From contig NZ_CP048433.1 in the NCBI RefSeq assembly GCF_010509075.1, positions 1,302,001 to 1,366,000 of the forward strand: DNA of 64,000 bases, in the 5' to 3' direction. The position numbers and the translations under genes are program-made. The notes below the pieces were generated by a model. That model ran no database searches. It was not told the DNA's origin and saw only the letters and a program-made list of their open reading frames with translations. Origin of the DNA: Collinsella aerofaciens ATCC 25986 (GTDB lineage Bacteria > Actinomycetota > Coriobacteriia > Coriobacteriales > Coriobacteriaceae). This document shows, piece by piece, positions 43,557 through 52,440 of the stretch (position 1 is its first letter; each line of letters opens with the position of its first letter).

Positions 43557-44999
43557 TTAATGAGCGAGGCGGTAGAAATCCATCGACGCCGCGCCCTCGG
43601 CGTGCAGCGCCATCGCCGGAACCGCCGACGAATAGGTACGGCTCGTAAGTGCCGCCTCACCGCCGTTGGCAAAAATCTCGACCATCGTAGTGTCCGAAAG
43701 CACGCGCAGGTCGCGAAGCTCGCCGAGCTCAATCGACCTCTGGTCGCGCCCATAGCCTTCGTCACCCATGTCGAGGGTAAGCATCCCGTCCGCATAGCGC
43801 ACAAAGACACCCTTGCGAATCTCGAGCTCAACCATCTTGGCGCCCTCACAGGAAACCACGAGATCAAACAGGCGGCCCGGCTCCTCAACGGTTTCACCGC
43901 CTGTCGTGCGAACGCAGTCGCCGCGCATCCTCTCAATCTCGTGCGCCGGCTGCTGGCAGAGCTTACCATCGCGCATGCTCAGCTCTCGCGGCACCGTCAA
44001 CGCGCACTGCCACCCGCGCGCCACCGTCGGGTTTTCCGCCGTCGCATCGGGGCAACCCGACCATCCGATCATCAATCGCCGGCCTGCAGCATCCTCAAAG
44101 GACTGCGGAGCATAGAAATCAAAACCGGCATCGACCATCGGGGGCATGCCCTTCCCGACGATTTTAAAGCTCGGCGCCTCCCAATCGGCCTCGATGGGGA
44201 ACCACACGCACTGATGCGGATTGCGGTAACGCCAACCATCGGCAGGCACACCCTGCGGACAGCAAACGAGAATAAGCTCGCCATCAAGCTCAAACAGATC
44301 AGGGCACTCCCACATAAAGCCAAACTTCTCGCCCAGCTCAATGCGCGTCGCATAGCTCCAGACCCCTAAATCACGCGAAGTATAGACAAGCACGCAGCCA
44401 CGGTCGTCTTTCGTACGAGCGCCCAGAACCATGTAGTAGATACCATCGTGCTCAAGGATCTTGGGGTCGCGCACGTGCGTACCGATATCGTCGGGGTAAT
44501 CGACTGGTCCAACAGCCATGCGCTTCTCGCCCAATTCGTCGGGATTCTCGGCAACCATATGAATCTGGTTTTGCTCACGGCCCGTCAACACGTAGTCGTA
44601 ATCATCGCGGTCAAAATGCTTGACGTTGCCGGTATAGAAGTAGTGAATCTTGCCATCACGTACAAAGGCAGAACCAGAATACGCTCCGCTCGAATCCAAA
44701 TCGGAATCGGGGAACAGCACGGGGCCGTGATTCTCGTACGTCACAAAATCCTTTGTCGTCAGATGGTTCCAAAGCACTGGACCGCCATGCGCAGCATCGA
44801 ACGGATCGTATTGATGATAGATGTGATACGTATCACCAATCTGAACCAAACCATTGGGGTCGTTGAGCCAGCCAAGCTCAGGCTCCACATGGAACAAAAG
44901 CCTATCGGGGTCGGATGCGATGCGAGCCACCGTCTCATCCTGTCCGGCACGCCACTGCTCATAGTCCGCGCATGTCACCTTATTTTTTTGATTAAACAT
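43557..44999 (-). CDS. scrB: sucrose-6-phosphate hydrolase (GH32)
   Basis: A 480-residue invertase-type enzyme splitting the sucrose 6-phosphate made by the PTS. The five-bladed propeller motifs are present: WLNDPNG with the nucleophile Asp near residue 45, YHQYDPF, SGSAF, the transition-state stabiliser HVRDPK and the acid/base Glu in MWECPDLF. A C-terminal beta-sandwich follows (about residues 350-480). It is the last gene of the operon, about 100 bases after the PTS gene, with an imperfect hairpin in that gap. Confidence 0.93.
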   Translation of the reverse strand: MFNQKNKVTCADYEQWRAGQDETVARIASDPDRLLFHVEPELGWLNDPNGLVQIGDTYHIYHQYDPFDAAHGGPVLWNHLTTKDFVTYENHGPVLFPDSDLDSSGAYSGSAFVRDGKIHYFYTGNVKHFDRDDYDYVLTGREQNQIHMVAENPDELGEKRMAVGPVDYPDDIGTHVRDPKILEHDGIYYMVLGARTKDDRGCVLVYTSRDLGVWSYATRIELGEKFGFMWECPDLFELDGELILVCCPQGVPADGWRYRNPHQCVWFPIEADWEAPSFKIVGKGMPPMVDAGFDFYAPQSFEDAAGRRLMIGWSGCPDATAENPTVARGWQCALTVPRELSMRDGKLCQQPAHEIERMRGDCVRTTGGETVEEPGRLFDLVVSCEGAKMVELEIRKGVFVRYADGMLTLDMGDEGYGRDQRSIELGELRDLRVLSDTTMVEIFANGGEAALTSRTYSSAVPAMALHAEGAASMDFYRLAH

Positions 45000-45100
45000 C
45001 GCCGTTGACTTTCTCGTCTATGGGAAAGGACGCTCGACTCACACGAGCCGAACGCCCTTCCCCAAATGGACTTATCCGCACATTACGCTGAACGGCTCAA

Positions 45101-46552
45101 CTAGAAGCTAACGTCGAAGCCAGCGCCAGCGCCCTCTTCATCGGTGGTCGGCACGCCCTTTGCCTTGTTGTAGGCAAAGATCAAGACGATCGGCACGATG
45201 AAGGCGATGAGATTGCCAGCCACATACCACACGAGCGTCTCGGGCGTAACGATGAGCAGGCCAAGCACGCCGGTCAGACCCTGACCGATGGCGCGCACCT
45301 CAAAGAGCTTCACGAAGGCACCGCCGCAGCCTGCACCGATGCAAGCGCAGATGAACGGGATGATCGAGTAGCGCATGTTTGCAGCAAAGATTGCGGGCTC
45401 GGAGATACCGACCAGCGTCGGGATAAAGGACGACATGCAGATGTTGCGCTCTTTGGAATGCTTCTTGTGAATGAGGTACATGCCGATGGCGCCGCCGCCC
45501 TGGGCGATGATGGAAACCGACCAGATTGCCTGGATGTAGTTGAAGCCAGTCGTGGCAACGAGGTTTGCCTCGATACCCTGGATGAACTGATGCGTACCGG
45601 TAACGACGAGCGGCTGCAGGAATGCGGCAAAGACAAAGGCACCGAAGACGCCCATCCTGTTGTACAGGATATCGATTACGCCGGCGAGGACGTCGCCGAT
45701 CAGGTTGCCGAGCGGGCCGAACACGGTGAACAGGGCGACGTTAGCAAGAATCAGGGTAACGGTCGGGACAAAGACGAACGAAACGACCTCGGGGATGTAC
45801 TTCTGGGCAATCTTCTCGACCTTGGCCATAAACCAGGCAGTCAGGATTGCAGGGAACACGCCGCCCTGGAAAGCAACCATGGGAATGGAGAGCGGACCGA
45901 AGTTCCAGTACTCAGCACCCGTCGGGTCCATAACGAACGTGTTACGGTTCATAAGGCTCGGGTGAACCATGACGATACCGACGAGGATGCCCAGGATCGG
46001 GTTACCGCCAAAACGCTTGACCGCGCTGTACATAACCAGGACAGGTAGGTAGTCGAAGGTGGTGGCGATAATGGCAAAGAAGCTTGCGAGGTTCTTGAGG
46101 AACTCGCTGTGATCGGCGAGGCTGCCCTCCATGCCAAAGAGGCCGTTGGCAACAATCAGCGACTTAAGGCCGATGATGATAGCAGCGCCGACGAAAGCGG
46201 GAATGATGGGGATAAAGATGTCCGAGAATACCTTGAGGACCGAGAAGAACTTGCCCTTCTTGTCCGCCTCGGCGCCCTTGACCTCGGAAGCGCTAATCTC
46301 CTTAACGCCCGTCAGAGCCATAAACTCATCGTAAACCTTGTTGACGGTACCGGTACCGAAGATGATCATGAGCTGGCCGCTGTTGTACAGCACGCCCTTG
46401 ACGCCATCGATGTTCTCGAGCTCGGCCTTGTTGTACTTGCTCGTATCCTTGAGCACCAGACGCAGACGCGTAACGCAATGCGTGGCGCCCTCGATGTTCT
46501 CCAGACCGCCGACGTTATCGACGACTTGCTGAGACACTACTTTGTAGTCCAT
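45101..46552 (-). CDS. scrA: sucrose/beta-fructoside PTS transporter subunit IIBC
   Basis: A 483-residue membrane enzyme II. The IIB domain (residues ~1-90) has GATHCVTRLRLVLKD with the phosphorylated Cys, and the IIC domain (~105-460) has about ten spans with GGNPILGILVGIVMVHPSL and SEPAIFAANMRYS, typical of the glucose-sucrose superfamily. No IIA domain is fused, so phosphate must come from a separate glucose-type IIA outside this window. ATG 46552 follows GGAGAGGAAC. Confidence 0.9.
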   Translation of the reverse strand: MDYKVVSQQVVDNVGGLENIEGATHCVTRLRLVLKDTSKYNKAELENIDGVKGVLYNSGQLMIIFGTGTVNKVYDEFMALTGVKEISASEVKGAEADKKGKFFSVLKVFSDIFIPIIPAFVGAAIIIGLKSLIVANGLFGMEGSLADHSEFLKNLASFFAIIATTFDYLPVLVMYSAVKRFGGNPILGILVGIVMVHPSLMNRNTFVMDPTGAEYWNFGPLSIPMVAFQGGVFPAILTAWFMAKVEKIAQKYIPEVVSFVFVPTVTLILANVALFTVFGPLGNLIGDVLAGVIDILYNRMGVFGAFVFAAFLQPLVVTGTHQFIQGIEANLVATTGFNYIQAIWSVSIIAQGGGAIGMYLIHKKHSKERNICMSSFIPTLVGISEPAIFAANMRYSIIPFICACIGAGCGGAFVKLFEVRAIGQGLTGVLGLLIVTPETLVWYVAGNLIAFIVPIVLIFAYNKAKGVPTTDEEGAGAGFDVSF

Positions 46553-46597
46553 GTTCCTCTCCATTCCTTTACGAAATCATAAGACGTTTTGATGCCA

Positions 46598-47980
46598 TTA
46601 CAGAGACGCGATCGTTGCATTTGCGCACTTAAGCGTACCGTCGGTGACCGTCAGCGCCACACCCTGGCCCTGCTTATTGCAGAATCGAGCGTTAAGCGCA
46701 ACATCATCGACAAAGATGGTCGCGATATCGTCGTCAACGACCAGGCGCACATGATGAGTGCCCTCGCCCTTAAAGAACAACGGACGCTCGAGGCCCATGT
46801 TGTTGACCTGGAACCACGGGTACTGGGGAGCCGGCGTGAACTCGAGCTTGCCCTCGCGCAGGTTGGCGCGGAACTCATAGGCAAGACCGGTCTCGGCGTC
46901 CTCGGCGAACTTGACCGAGAAGCCGGCAGCGTCACCGGCGAGCTCGATGTCGGCATCGAGCATATAGGTGGAACCGGCATCCGCGGCGAGCACCTGCTCG
47001 ACCTTGCCCGACTCGCAGGAAAGCTCAAAGGCCTCGACTGCCTTAGCCTCGCCAAAGGCGCCAAGCATGCTGTCAGGGAGCTTGGTGCCGAGCGTTCCGT
47101 CGGCACGCTGAACGATCTCGAGAGGCATAAAGGTGCCACCCCACAGGTAAGAGCTGGGATCGCCACCCTCGTCACGCGTAGGAACCCAACCAAAGAGAAC
47201 GCGGCGCTCGCCATCAAATGCGGTACGCGCGGCATAGTACGCGCGGCCATCGAATGAATCGTCAGCAGGAGTGATCCAAGGACCGTTGATGGAGCGAGAC
47301 ATGCGGTAACGGGTCTTGTTGCCATCACTGTACTCGGAGAACACCAGATACCACCAGTCGCCCATCTTAAAGAGATCAGGCATCTCGAACATGGTGTAAA
47401 GGCCCGGATTCCACCAGTCGCCCTGGAACTCCCAGGTATCCAGGTCCTTGGAGGTGAACTTGACCAGACGCCCGGTCATCAGACGCTTGTCCTCGCCCAC
47501 GCGCGTGCCGAGGATGAGCATGTACTCTTCGTTCTCCTCATCCCAAAGCACAAAGGGATCGCGCCAGTTGCGGTCATCGTAACCTTCCTGGGGCGGAAGC
47601 AGCGTCTCGGCGATGTTCTTCTCCCACTTGACGGCGTCGTCACTCGTTGCGTGAAGAAGAACCTGCTTCATCAAGCGTGCGCGGACCTTATCGCGATTGC
47701 AACCAGTGTAGAGCGCATGGTACTTGTCGCCCACCTTAAACACCGTGCCGGCATAAACATACTGGTCGACTTCCTCGTCGCCGCCACGCTCAAGGCTCTC
47801 GCCAAAGTCCTTGTAGTTGACGAAATCCTTGGTCGTCGCGAGTGCCCAACCAAACGGCTCTCCGAAAGGACCGGGGTTTCGCGTGTCACGCTGGTGATAG
47901 AGATAGAACGTGCCGTCCTCGCCGTACGGCATGATGTCGCCTACCCAAATTCCCTCAGGCTGGTAATACACCTTGTGCAT
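46598..47980 (-). CDS. GH32-like glycosidase, atypical
   Basis: A 460-residue protein with a five-bladed-propeller pattern (YLYHQRD, VYAGTVFKVGDKYHALYTG, NWRDPFVLWDEENEEYML, MFEMPDLFKMGDWWYLVF) and a C-terminal beta-sandwich. The RDP and E-M-P-D motifs keep the stabiliser and acid/base positions of GH32. The nucleophile motif WLNDPNG is replaced by WVGDIMPYG, which keeps an Asp but not the usual context. It is the first gene of the operon, so it probably handles a fructoside other than sucrose 6-phosphate. ATG 47980 follows GAAAGGAAG. Confidence 0.78.
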   Translation of the reverse strand: MHKVYYQPEGIWVGDIMPYGEDGTFYLYHQRDTRNPGPFGEPFGWALATTKDFVNYKDFGESLERGGDEEVDQYVYAGTVFKVGDKYHALYTGCNRDKVRARLMKQVLLHATSDDAVKWEKNIAETLLPPQEGYDDRNWRDPFVLWDEENEEYMLILGTRVGEDKRLMTGRLVKFTSKDLDTWEFQGDWWNPGLYTMFEMPDLFKMGDWWYLVFSEYSDGNKTRYRMSRSINGPWITPADDSFDGRAYYAARTAFDGERRVLFGWVPTRDEGGDPSSYLWGGTFMPLEIVQRADGTLGTKLPDSMLGAFGEAKAVEAFELSCESGKVEQVLAADAGSTYMLDADIELAGDAAGFSVKFAEDAETGLAYEFRANLREGKLEFTPAPQYPWFQVNNMGLERPLFFKGEGTHHVRLVVDDDIATIFVDDVALNARFCNKQGQGVALTVTDGTLKCANATIASL

Positions 47981-48029
47981 CCGAGACTTCCTTTCCCACA
48001 AGATACTAACTCGGTACAACTGCAAGATA

Positions 48030-48061
48030 TGTCAATCGTTTTCATATGTCAAACGTTTTCA
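48030..48061 (-). promoter_or_regulatory. sucrose operon promoter with two LacI-type operators
   Basis: TGTCAATCGTTTTCA (48030-48044) and TGTCAAACGTTTTCA (48047-48061) are near-identical sites 17 bp apart. On the minus strand they contain TTGACA, 17 bases, TATCTT, which is a good promoter. A third related site, GGCAAACGGTTGACA, is near 48093-48108. Confidence 0.7.
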
Positions 48062-48164
48062 CACTAATACGTCTTTTCGCAGTTCCAGTCGTCGGCAAAC
48101 GGTTGACATATGGCGGCGAACGGTCATCAGAGGCGTTTGAGGAATTCTTTTGGCACGGGATGAA

Positions 48165-49175
48165 CTACGCGGTTTTGCCCTCAATGAGTTCAACGGGGAG
48201 CTTGGTATTCGATTCGGGCTTTTCACCGTTAACAAGAGCGATGATGGATTGCGCCGCGAGCTCTCCGATGCGATCGATATCTTGACGAACGGTTGTTAAG
48301 TCAGGCATAAACGTCATAGTGCGGCGGGCGCCATCCGCGCCCACGACCTTAATATCGTCCGGAGCGCTCAAGCCGCGCCGCTTCATCACGTTGAGGCAGA
48401 TGGCCGCCATCGTGTCGTCTCCCGCAAAGATGCCGTCAATATCGGGGTTCTCATCGAGGATCTTCGCAACGACCGCACTCTTTTCGTCATCGGACTTAAC
48501 GAACTCGACCTCACGGACAAGCGCGGGCAAACCGGCCTGCTCCACAACATCGTGGTAGGCATCGGTACGCTTATTGGCAGGCATGCGCATGCGGCTATTG
48601 TTGCGCAGGCACAAGATGCGCGAACACCCGTCATCAATCAGGCGACGCGTGGCAAGTTCGCCGATGCCATAGCTGTCGCTCGCAATCTGAACAGAGGTCT
48701 CGCCAAGGTCGCAGTCGATACCAACCAGACTCAAGCCCATCTCGGCATACGCCTCGGCACCGATATTAAGCGAGTTGACGATGACGCCATCAACCATATT
48801 GCGCCGAAGCATATCGATATAAGAACGCTCAAGATCAGGTCGATTGGCGCTATTGCACAGCAACATCTTAAAACCGTTTTCGGCCAGGGTACGCTCAACG
48901 GCTTGGACCGCTTGGGCATGAAACGGGCTGCTGACATAGGGGACTATCATACCTATTAGATTCAGGCGACCGTTGAGCATGGCACGGGCGATATCGTTGG
49001 GCGTATAGTTGATGCGCTTCATCGCGGCATGGACCTTATCGCGGGTCTCTTGGCTAATATAGCCGCGATTATTAAGCACGCGAGATACCGTAGTAGGCGA
49101 AACCCCCGCCACCGCTGCAACTTCCTTGATGCCAGGCTTAGCCGAATCCTTAGAACGAGCGCCCTCGCGAGCCAT
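48165..49175 (-). CDS. scrR: LacI-family repressor of the sucrose operon
   Basis: A 336-residue regulator. The N-terminal helix-turn-helix and hinge are IKEVAAVAGVSPTTVSRVLNNRGYIS and NYTPNDIARAML. The periplasmic-binding-protein-like ligand domain follows (LIGMIVPYVSSPFHAQAVQ, VVGADGARR). ATG 49175 follows GGAGGGTGCT. Sites upstream of the operon and one in its own promoter (49196-49210) suggest autoregulation with sucrose or fructose derivatives as inducer. Confidence 0.85.
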   Translation of the reverse strand: MAREGARSKDSAKPGIKEVAAVAGVSPTTVSRVLNNRGYISQETRDKVHAAMKRINYTPNDIARAMLNGRLNLIGMIVPYVSSPFHAQAVQAVERTLAENGFKMLLCNSANRPDLERSYIDMLRRNMVDGVIVNSLNIGAEAYAEMGLSLVGIDCDLGETSVQIASDSYGIGELATRRLIDDGCSRILCLRNNSRMRMPANKRTDAYHDVVEQAGLPALVREVEFVKSDDEKSAVVAKILDENPDIDGIFAGDDTMAAICLNVMKRRGLSAPDDIKVVGADGARRTMTFMPDLTTVRQDIDRIGELAAQSIIALVNGEKPESNTKLPVELIEGKTA

Positions 49176-49195
49176 AGCACCCTCCCCCATCAACA

Positions 49196-49210
49196 TGTCA
49201 TACGTTTACA
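49196..49210. promoter_or_regulatory. LacI-type operator before the repressor gene
   Basis: TGTCATACGTTTACA matches the sucrose operon operators at 12 of 15 bases and lies 21 bases before the repressor start. Confidence 0.6.
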
Positions 49211-49354
49211 TACGAACAAAGCATACCCCAACAAGAGCGGGAAGACGGTAACAGTACAAGTAAGTAAACGACTCATCCAAATAATTAGGAGAGTTCCGCC
49301 TAAAGGGTGACTACACAGGACCCCAGCCGGGGCTGTTTGGGCTACCTCCCAAAA

Positions 49355-49424
49355 CATTCCGCAGGACGCAAAGAGGCTCGCCGCACGAAGTGCGCAGCGA
49401 GCCTCTTTGCATGTCCGAGGACAT
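49355..49424. repeat. class A element, degenerate copy
   Basis: Minus-strand loop GTCCTC (49417-49422) opposite TGCGGAATG (49355-49363) around a perfect 13-bp inner stem, 49369-49381 / 49397-49409. The long outer stem is lost. The left flank (TTCCGCCTAAAGGGTGAC) resembles the flank of the next copy, so the two may be a tandem duplication. The remainder of 49211-49586 holds no gene. Confidence 0.7.
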
Positions 49425-49464
49425 CAATTTAATTTAGCGTGGTTCCCTAAAGGACGACAACGCA

Positions 49465-49568
49465 GGAGACCCGGCAAGGCCGGGAGCACTTTGTCTCGCA
49501 AACATTCCGCAGCCGCGAAGCGGCGAGGACGTTTGAGAGGCAAAGTGCGTAGGCCTTACCGGGTCTCC
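49465..49568. repeat. class A giant hairpin (grcA side)
   Basis: The outer stem starts GGAGACCCGG (49465-49474) / CCGGGTCTCC (49559-49568) and continues with small bulges. Loop GTCCTC (49525-49530) opposite TGCGGAATG (49503-49511), with a short GCCGC/GCGGC inner stem. Outside it, bases around the stop codon of the glycyl-radical gene (TAAAGGGAC) can pair with GTCCTTTAG on the far side. Confidence 0.8.
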
Positions 49569-49586
49569 GGTGGGAGTTGAGTCCCT

Positions 49587-49838
49587 TTAGAACTTGTCGT
49601 GGAAGGTACGCGCAATGACCTCGTCCTGCTGCTCCTTGGTGAGCGTGTGGAAGTTCACGGCGTAGCCGGAAACGCGGATGGTCAGCTGCGGATACTTCTC
49701 GGGGTGAGCCTGAGCGTCGAGCAGCGTCTCACGGTTGAAGACGTTGATGTTCAGGTGGTGGCCACCCTTCTCGGCGTAAGCGTCGAGCATGTGGACCAGG
49801 TTATCGGCCTGAGTCTCGGAAACTTCAGAAACCTTCAT
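49587..49838 (-). CDS. grcA: glycyl-radical subunit of split pyruvate formate-lyase
   Basis: An 83-residue protein that is wholly the C-terminal glycyl-radical domain of [37 protein letters not shown] with the radical Gly, and a family-typical ending RTFHDKF. ATG 49838 has a textbook AAGGAG. Unlike E. coli YfiD/GrcA, which rescues oxygen-cleaved full-length PFL, here it appears to supply the only copy of this domain next to pflB, because that gene stops before it. The separately encoded PflA would install the radical. The 85-base gap from pflB holds two hairpins. Confidence 0.9.
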   Translation of the reverse strand: MKVSEVSETQADNLVHMLDAYAEKGGHHLNINVFNRETLLDAQAHPEKYPQLTIRVSGYAVNFHTLTKEQQDEVIARTFHDKF

Positions 49839-49861
49839 AATGTGTCTCCTTCGATTAATAG

Positions 49862-49881
49862 GCGCCGGCCGAAACCGGCGC
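49862..49881 (-). terminator. GC hairpin before grcA
   Basis: GCGCCGG (49862-49868) / CCGGCGC (49875-49881), followed on the minus strand by CTATTAAT and then the grcA ribosome site. It is likely a partial terminator or a protective stem within the pflB-grcA transcript. Confidence 0.55.
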
Positions 49882-49897
49882 ACTAATCAGTAATCGT

Positions 49898-49922
49898 TAT
49901 TGTTAGTATAGCACTAACAATA
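49898..49922 (-). repeat. AT-rich hairpin at the pflB stop
   Basis: A perfect 10-bp stem TATTGTTAGT (49898-49907) / ACTAACAATA (49913-49922) starts one base past the pflB stop codon. Confidence 0.7.
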
Positions 49923-49923
49923 G

Positions 49924-51975
49924 TTACTCGCCCAGCTGATCAAGGTCGATATCGCCAAAGAACACCTGGTCCTCCTTGCCGAGCGCACTCGGGATGATGG
50001 AGAAGGTGTTGGAGATGCCGTCCTGAGCATCGCGGAACGGGAGCTTGGAAACCGAAGACAGCGAAGCGATGGCGCCGTGGCTATCGCGCTTGTGCATGGG
50101 GTTAGCACCCGGGGCGAACGGCTGGCCAGCCTTGCGGCCGTCGGGCGTGGAGCCGGTCTTCTTACCGTACACGACGTTGGAGGTAATGGTCAGAACCGAG
50201 GTCGTAGGCACGGAGTTGCGGTAGGTATCGTTCATGCGGATGTACTCCATGAACTGGTGCACAACGTCGTGAGCGATCTGGTCGACGCGGTCGTCGTCGT
50301 TACCGTACTTGGGGAACTCGCCCTCGGTCTCGAAGTCGACGATGATGCCGTTCTCATCACGGACGGGGTGGACCTTGGCGTACTTGATGGCGGACAGGGA
50401 GTCAGCCACGACGGAAAGGCCAGCGATGCCCGTAGCGAACCAGCGGTGCACGTGCTTGTCGTGCAGAGCCATCTGGATGCGCTCGTAGCAATATTTGTCG
50501 TGCATGTAGTGAATGATGTTCAGCGAGTTGACGTACACGCCAGCGAGCCACTTCATCATGTCGTTGTACTTGGCCACAACGTCGTCGTAATCGAGCGTAT
50601 CGCCCTCGACGGCGCGATACTTGGGGCCGACCTGCTTCTTGGAGACCTCGTCAACACCGCCGTTGAGTGCGTACAGCAGGCACTTGGCCAGGTTGGCGCG
50701 AGCGCCGAAGAACTGCATCTCCTTGCCGATGCGCATGGAGGACACGCAGCAGGCGATGCCGTAGTCGTCGCCATGATAGACGCGCATGAGGTCGTCGTTC
50801 TCGTACTGGATCGAGGAGCTAGCGACAGAAGTCTTGGCGCAGAACTTCTTGAAGTTCTCGGGCAGACGGGTCGACCACAGAACGGTCATGTTGGGCTCGG
50901 GGCTGGTGCCCATGTTCTCGAGCGTGTGCAGGTAGCGGTAGCTCATCTTGGTAACGAGCGTACGGCCGTCGACACCCATGCCGCCGATGGACTCGGTGAC
51001 CCACTGCGGGTCGCCGGTGAACAGGGCCTGGTACTCGGGGGTACGGGCAAACTTGACCATGCGAAGCTTCATGATGAAGTGATCCACGAACTCCTGGATC
51101 TGCTCCTCGGTGAAGGTACCGTTGGCAAGGTCGCGCTCAGCGTAGATGTCGATGAACGTGGAGGTACGGCCGATGGACATAGCGGCGCCGTTCTGCTCCT
51201 TGACGGCAGCGAGGTAGGCGAAGTACATCCACTGGATGGCCTCCTGCGTGTTGGTAGCAGGGTTGGAAATATCGAAACCATAGGTCTCGGCCATCATCTT
51301 AAGCTCGCCGAGGGCGCGGATCTGCTCCTGCAGCTCCTCACGATCGCGGATGTTGTCGGCGGTCATGACCGTCGGGGTGGAAGCCTTCTGGGCCTCCTTG
51401 TCCTTGATCAGGTAGTCGACACCGTACAGGGCGACACGACGGTAGTCGCCGATGATGCGGCCGCGGCCATAGCCATCGGGCAGACCGGTGATGATGTGGG
51501 CCGAGCGGCAAGCACGCATCTCGGGGGTGTAAACATCGAAGACGCCGGCGTTGTGGGTCTTGCGCTCGAAGGTGTAGCGCTCGACAACGTTCTCGTCGAC
51601 CTTGTAGCCGTGCTGGCTGGCAGCCTGGCAAGCGATGCGGATACCACCGTTGACGTGCAGCGCGCGCTTGAGCGGCTTGTCGGTCTGGAGGCCGACGATA
51701 GTCTCCTTCTCGCGGTGGGCGTTATCGATGTAGCCAGCGGGGTGGCTCACGATACCCGTGACGATCTTGGTGTCCATATCGAGGACACCGCCCTGTTCGC
51801 GCTCCTTAAGCAGCAGGTCGAGAACCTCGCCCCACAGCTCCTTGGTACGCTCGGTCGGACCGACGAGGAACGACTCGTCGCCCTCGTAGGGGGTGTAGTT
51901 CTTCTGGATGAAGTCTCGGACGTCAACTTCTCCCGTCCAGATGCCTTCCTTGAAGCCTTCCCATGCCTCCTGCAT
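49924..51975 (-). CDS. pflB: pyruvate formate-lyase catalytic subunit, lacking the radical domain
   Basis: A 683-residue protein converting pyruvate and CoA to acetyl-CoA and formate. The ten-stranded barrel is complete: the paired active-site cysteines are in [10 protein letters not shown], with [16 protein letters not shown] and [18 protein letters not shown] also present. It ends at [12 protein letters not shown] with TAA, where single-chain PFLs (about 760-790 residues) continue through a linker to the glycyl-radical domain. That domain is the next gene, 49587-49838. The start at 51975 has GGAG 12 bases upstream. No frameshift is needed to explain the split, since the downstream gene has its own start signals. 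Confidence 0.92.
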   Translation of the reverse strand: MQEAWEGFKEGIWTGEVDVRDFIQKNYTPYEGDESFLVGPTERTKELWGEVLDLLLKEREQGGVLDMDTKIVTGIVSHPAGYIDNAHREKETIVGLQTDKPLKRALHVNGGIRIACQAASQHGYKVDENVVERYTFERKTHNAGVFDVYTPEMRACRSAHIITGLPDGYGRGRIIGDYRRVALYGVDYLIKDKEAQKASTPTVMTADNIRDREELQEQIRALGELKMMAETYGFDISNPATNTQEAIQWMYFAYLAAVKEQNGAAMSIGRTSTFIDIYAERDLANGTFTEEQIQEFVDHFIMKLRMVKFARTPEYQALFTGDPQWVTESIGGMGVDGRTLVTKMSYRYLHTLENMGTSPEPNMTVLWSTRLPENFKKFCAKTSVASSSIQYENDDLMRVYHGDDYGIACCVSSMRIGKEMQFFGARANLAKCLLYALNGGVDEVSKKQVGPKYRAVEGDTLDYDDVVAKYNDMMKWLAGVYVNSLNIIHYMHDKYCYERIQMALHDKHVHRWFATGIAGLSVVADSLSAIKYAKVHPVRDENGIIVDFETEGEFPKYGNDDDRVDQIAHDVVHQFMEYIRMNDTYRNSVPTTSVLTITSNVVYGKKTGSTPDGRKAGQPFAPGANPMHKRDSHGAIASLSSVSKLPFRDAQDGISNTFSIIPSALGKEDQVFFGDIDLDQLGE

Positions 51976-52440
51976 TGTGTAACCACGCTCCTAGTTACGT
52001 GTAATGCGGCGCTCTCTCACACCGCTGCTTATTGAATTCTTGAATGTTCGGCTTGCACTACCGGCTTCTTCCGTTCTTCACCACACGCTGGTGCAGAGAA
52101 AACGTTTGTCCACCTTGGAACTACAACCCAAAACCCAAGATTTCACCCGTCTGAGAAGGATAACATAGCGACCCTCTCCATCTGGGCTGTTATATGTTTC
52201 TTTTTTTATATCATAAGGGCGTTTTTTACAAACCCGCAGGAAATGCGAGCGCGAACAACTACCGTTCACCGATTTGTATGTTATTTTCCTTGCCTTTGTA
52301 CGACGTTCGCTCTAGCTGTTATGCCAGCTTTAGCAGGGTAAAGTGTCTCAGAGACCCTACAGAAACTGCAGGGCGGCCACGGGATCCCCCGTGGCCGCCC
52401 TGTGGCGTAGCTAGTTTTTAGCTTTGATTGCCGCTTGGCA
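51976..52440. other. pflB upstream region and kdgT trailer
   Basis: No gene is supported in these 465 bases. The stretch 52100-52320 is AT-richer than its surroundings and should hold the pflB promoter; candidate -10 TAACAT is near 52160, but I cannot place a -35 with confidence. A perfect 14-bp GC hairpin, 52370-52383 / 52388-52401 (AGGGCGGCCACGGG), is the likely terminator of the KdgT-like gene, although no U run follows on the minus strand. Confidence 0.5.

Noticed and set aside
49587-49926. Frameshifted single pflB
   Set aside because: pflB ends with a clean stop, and the small gene has its own ATG with AAGGAG after an 85-base gap containing stops and hairpins, so a simple frameshift cannot join them.
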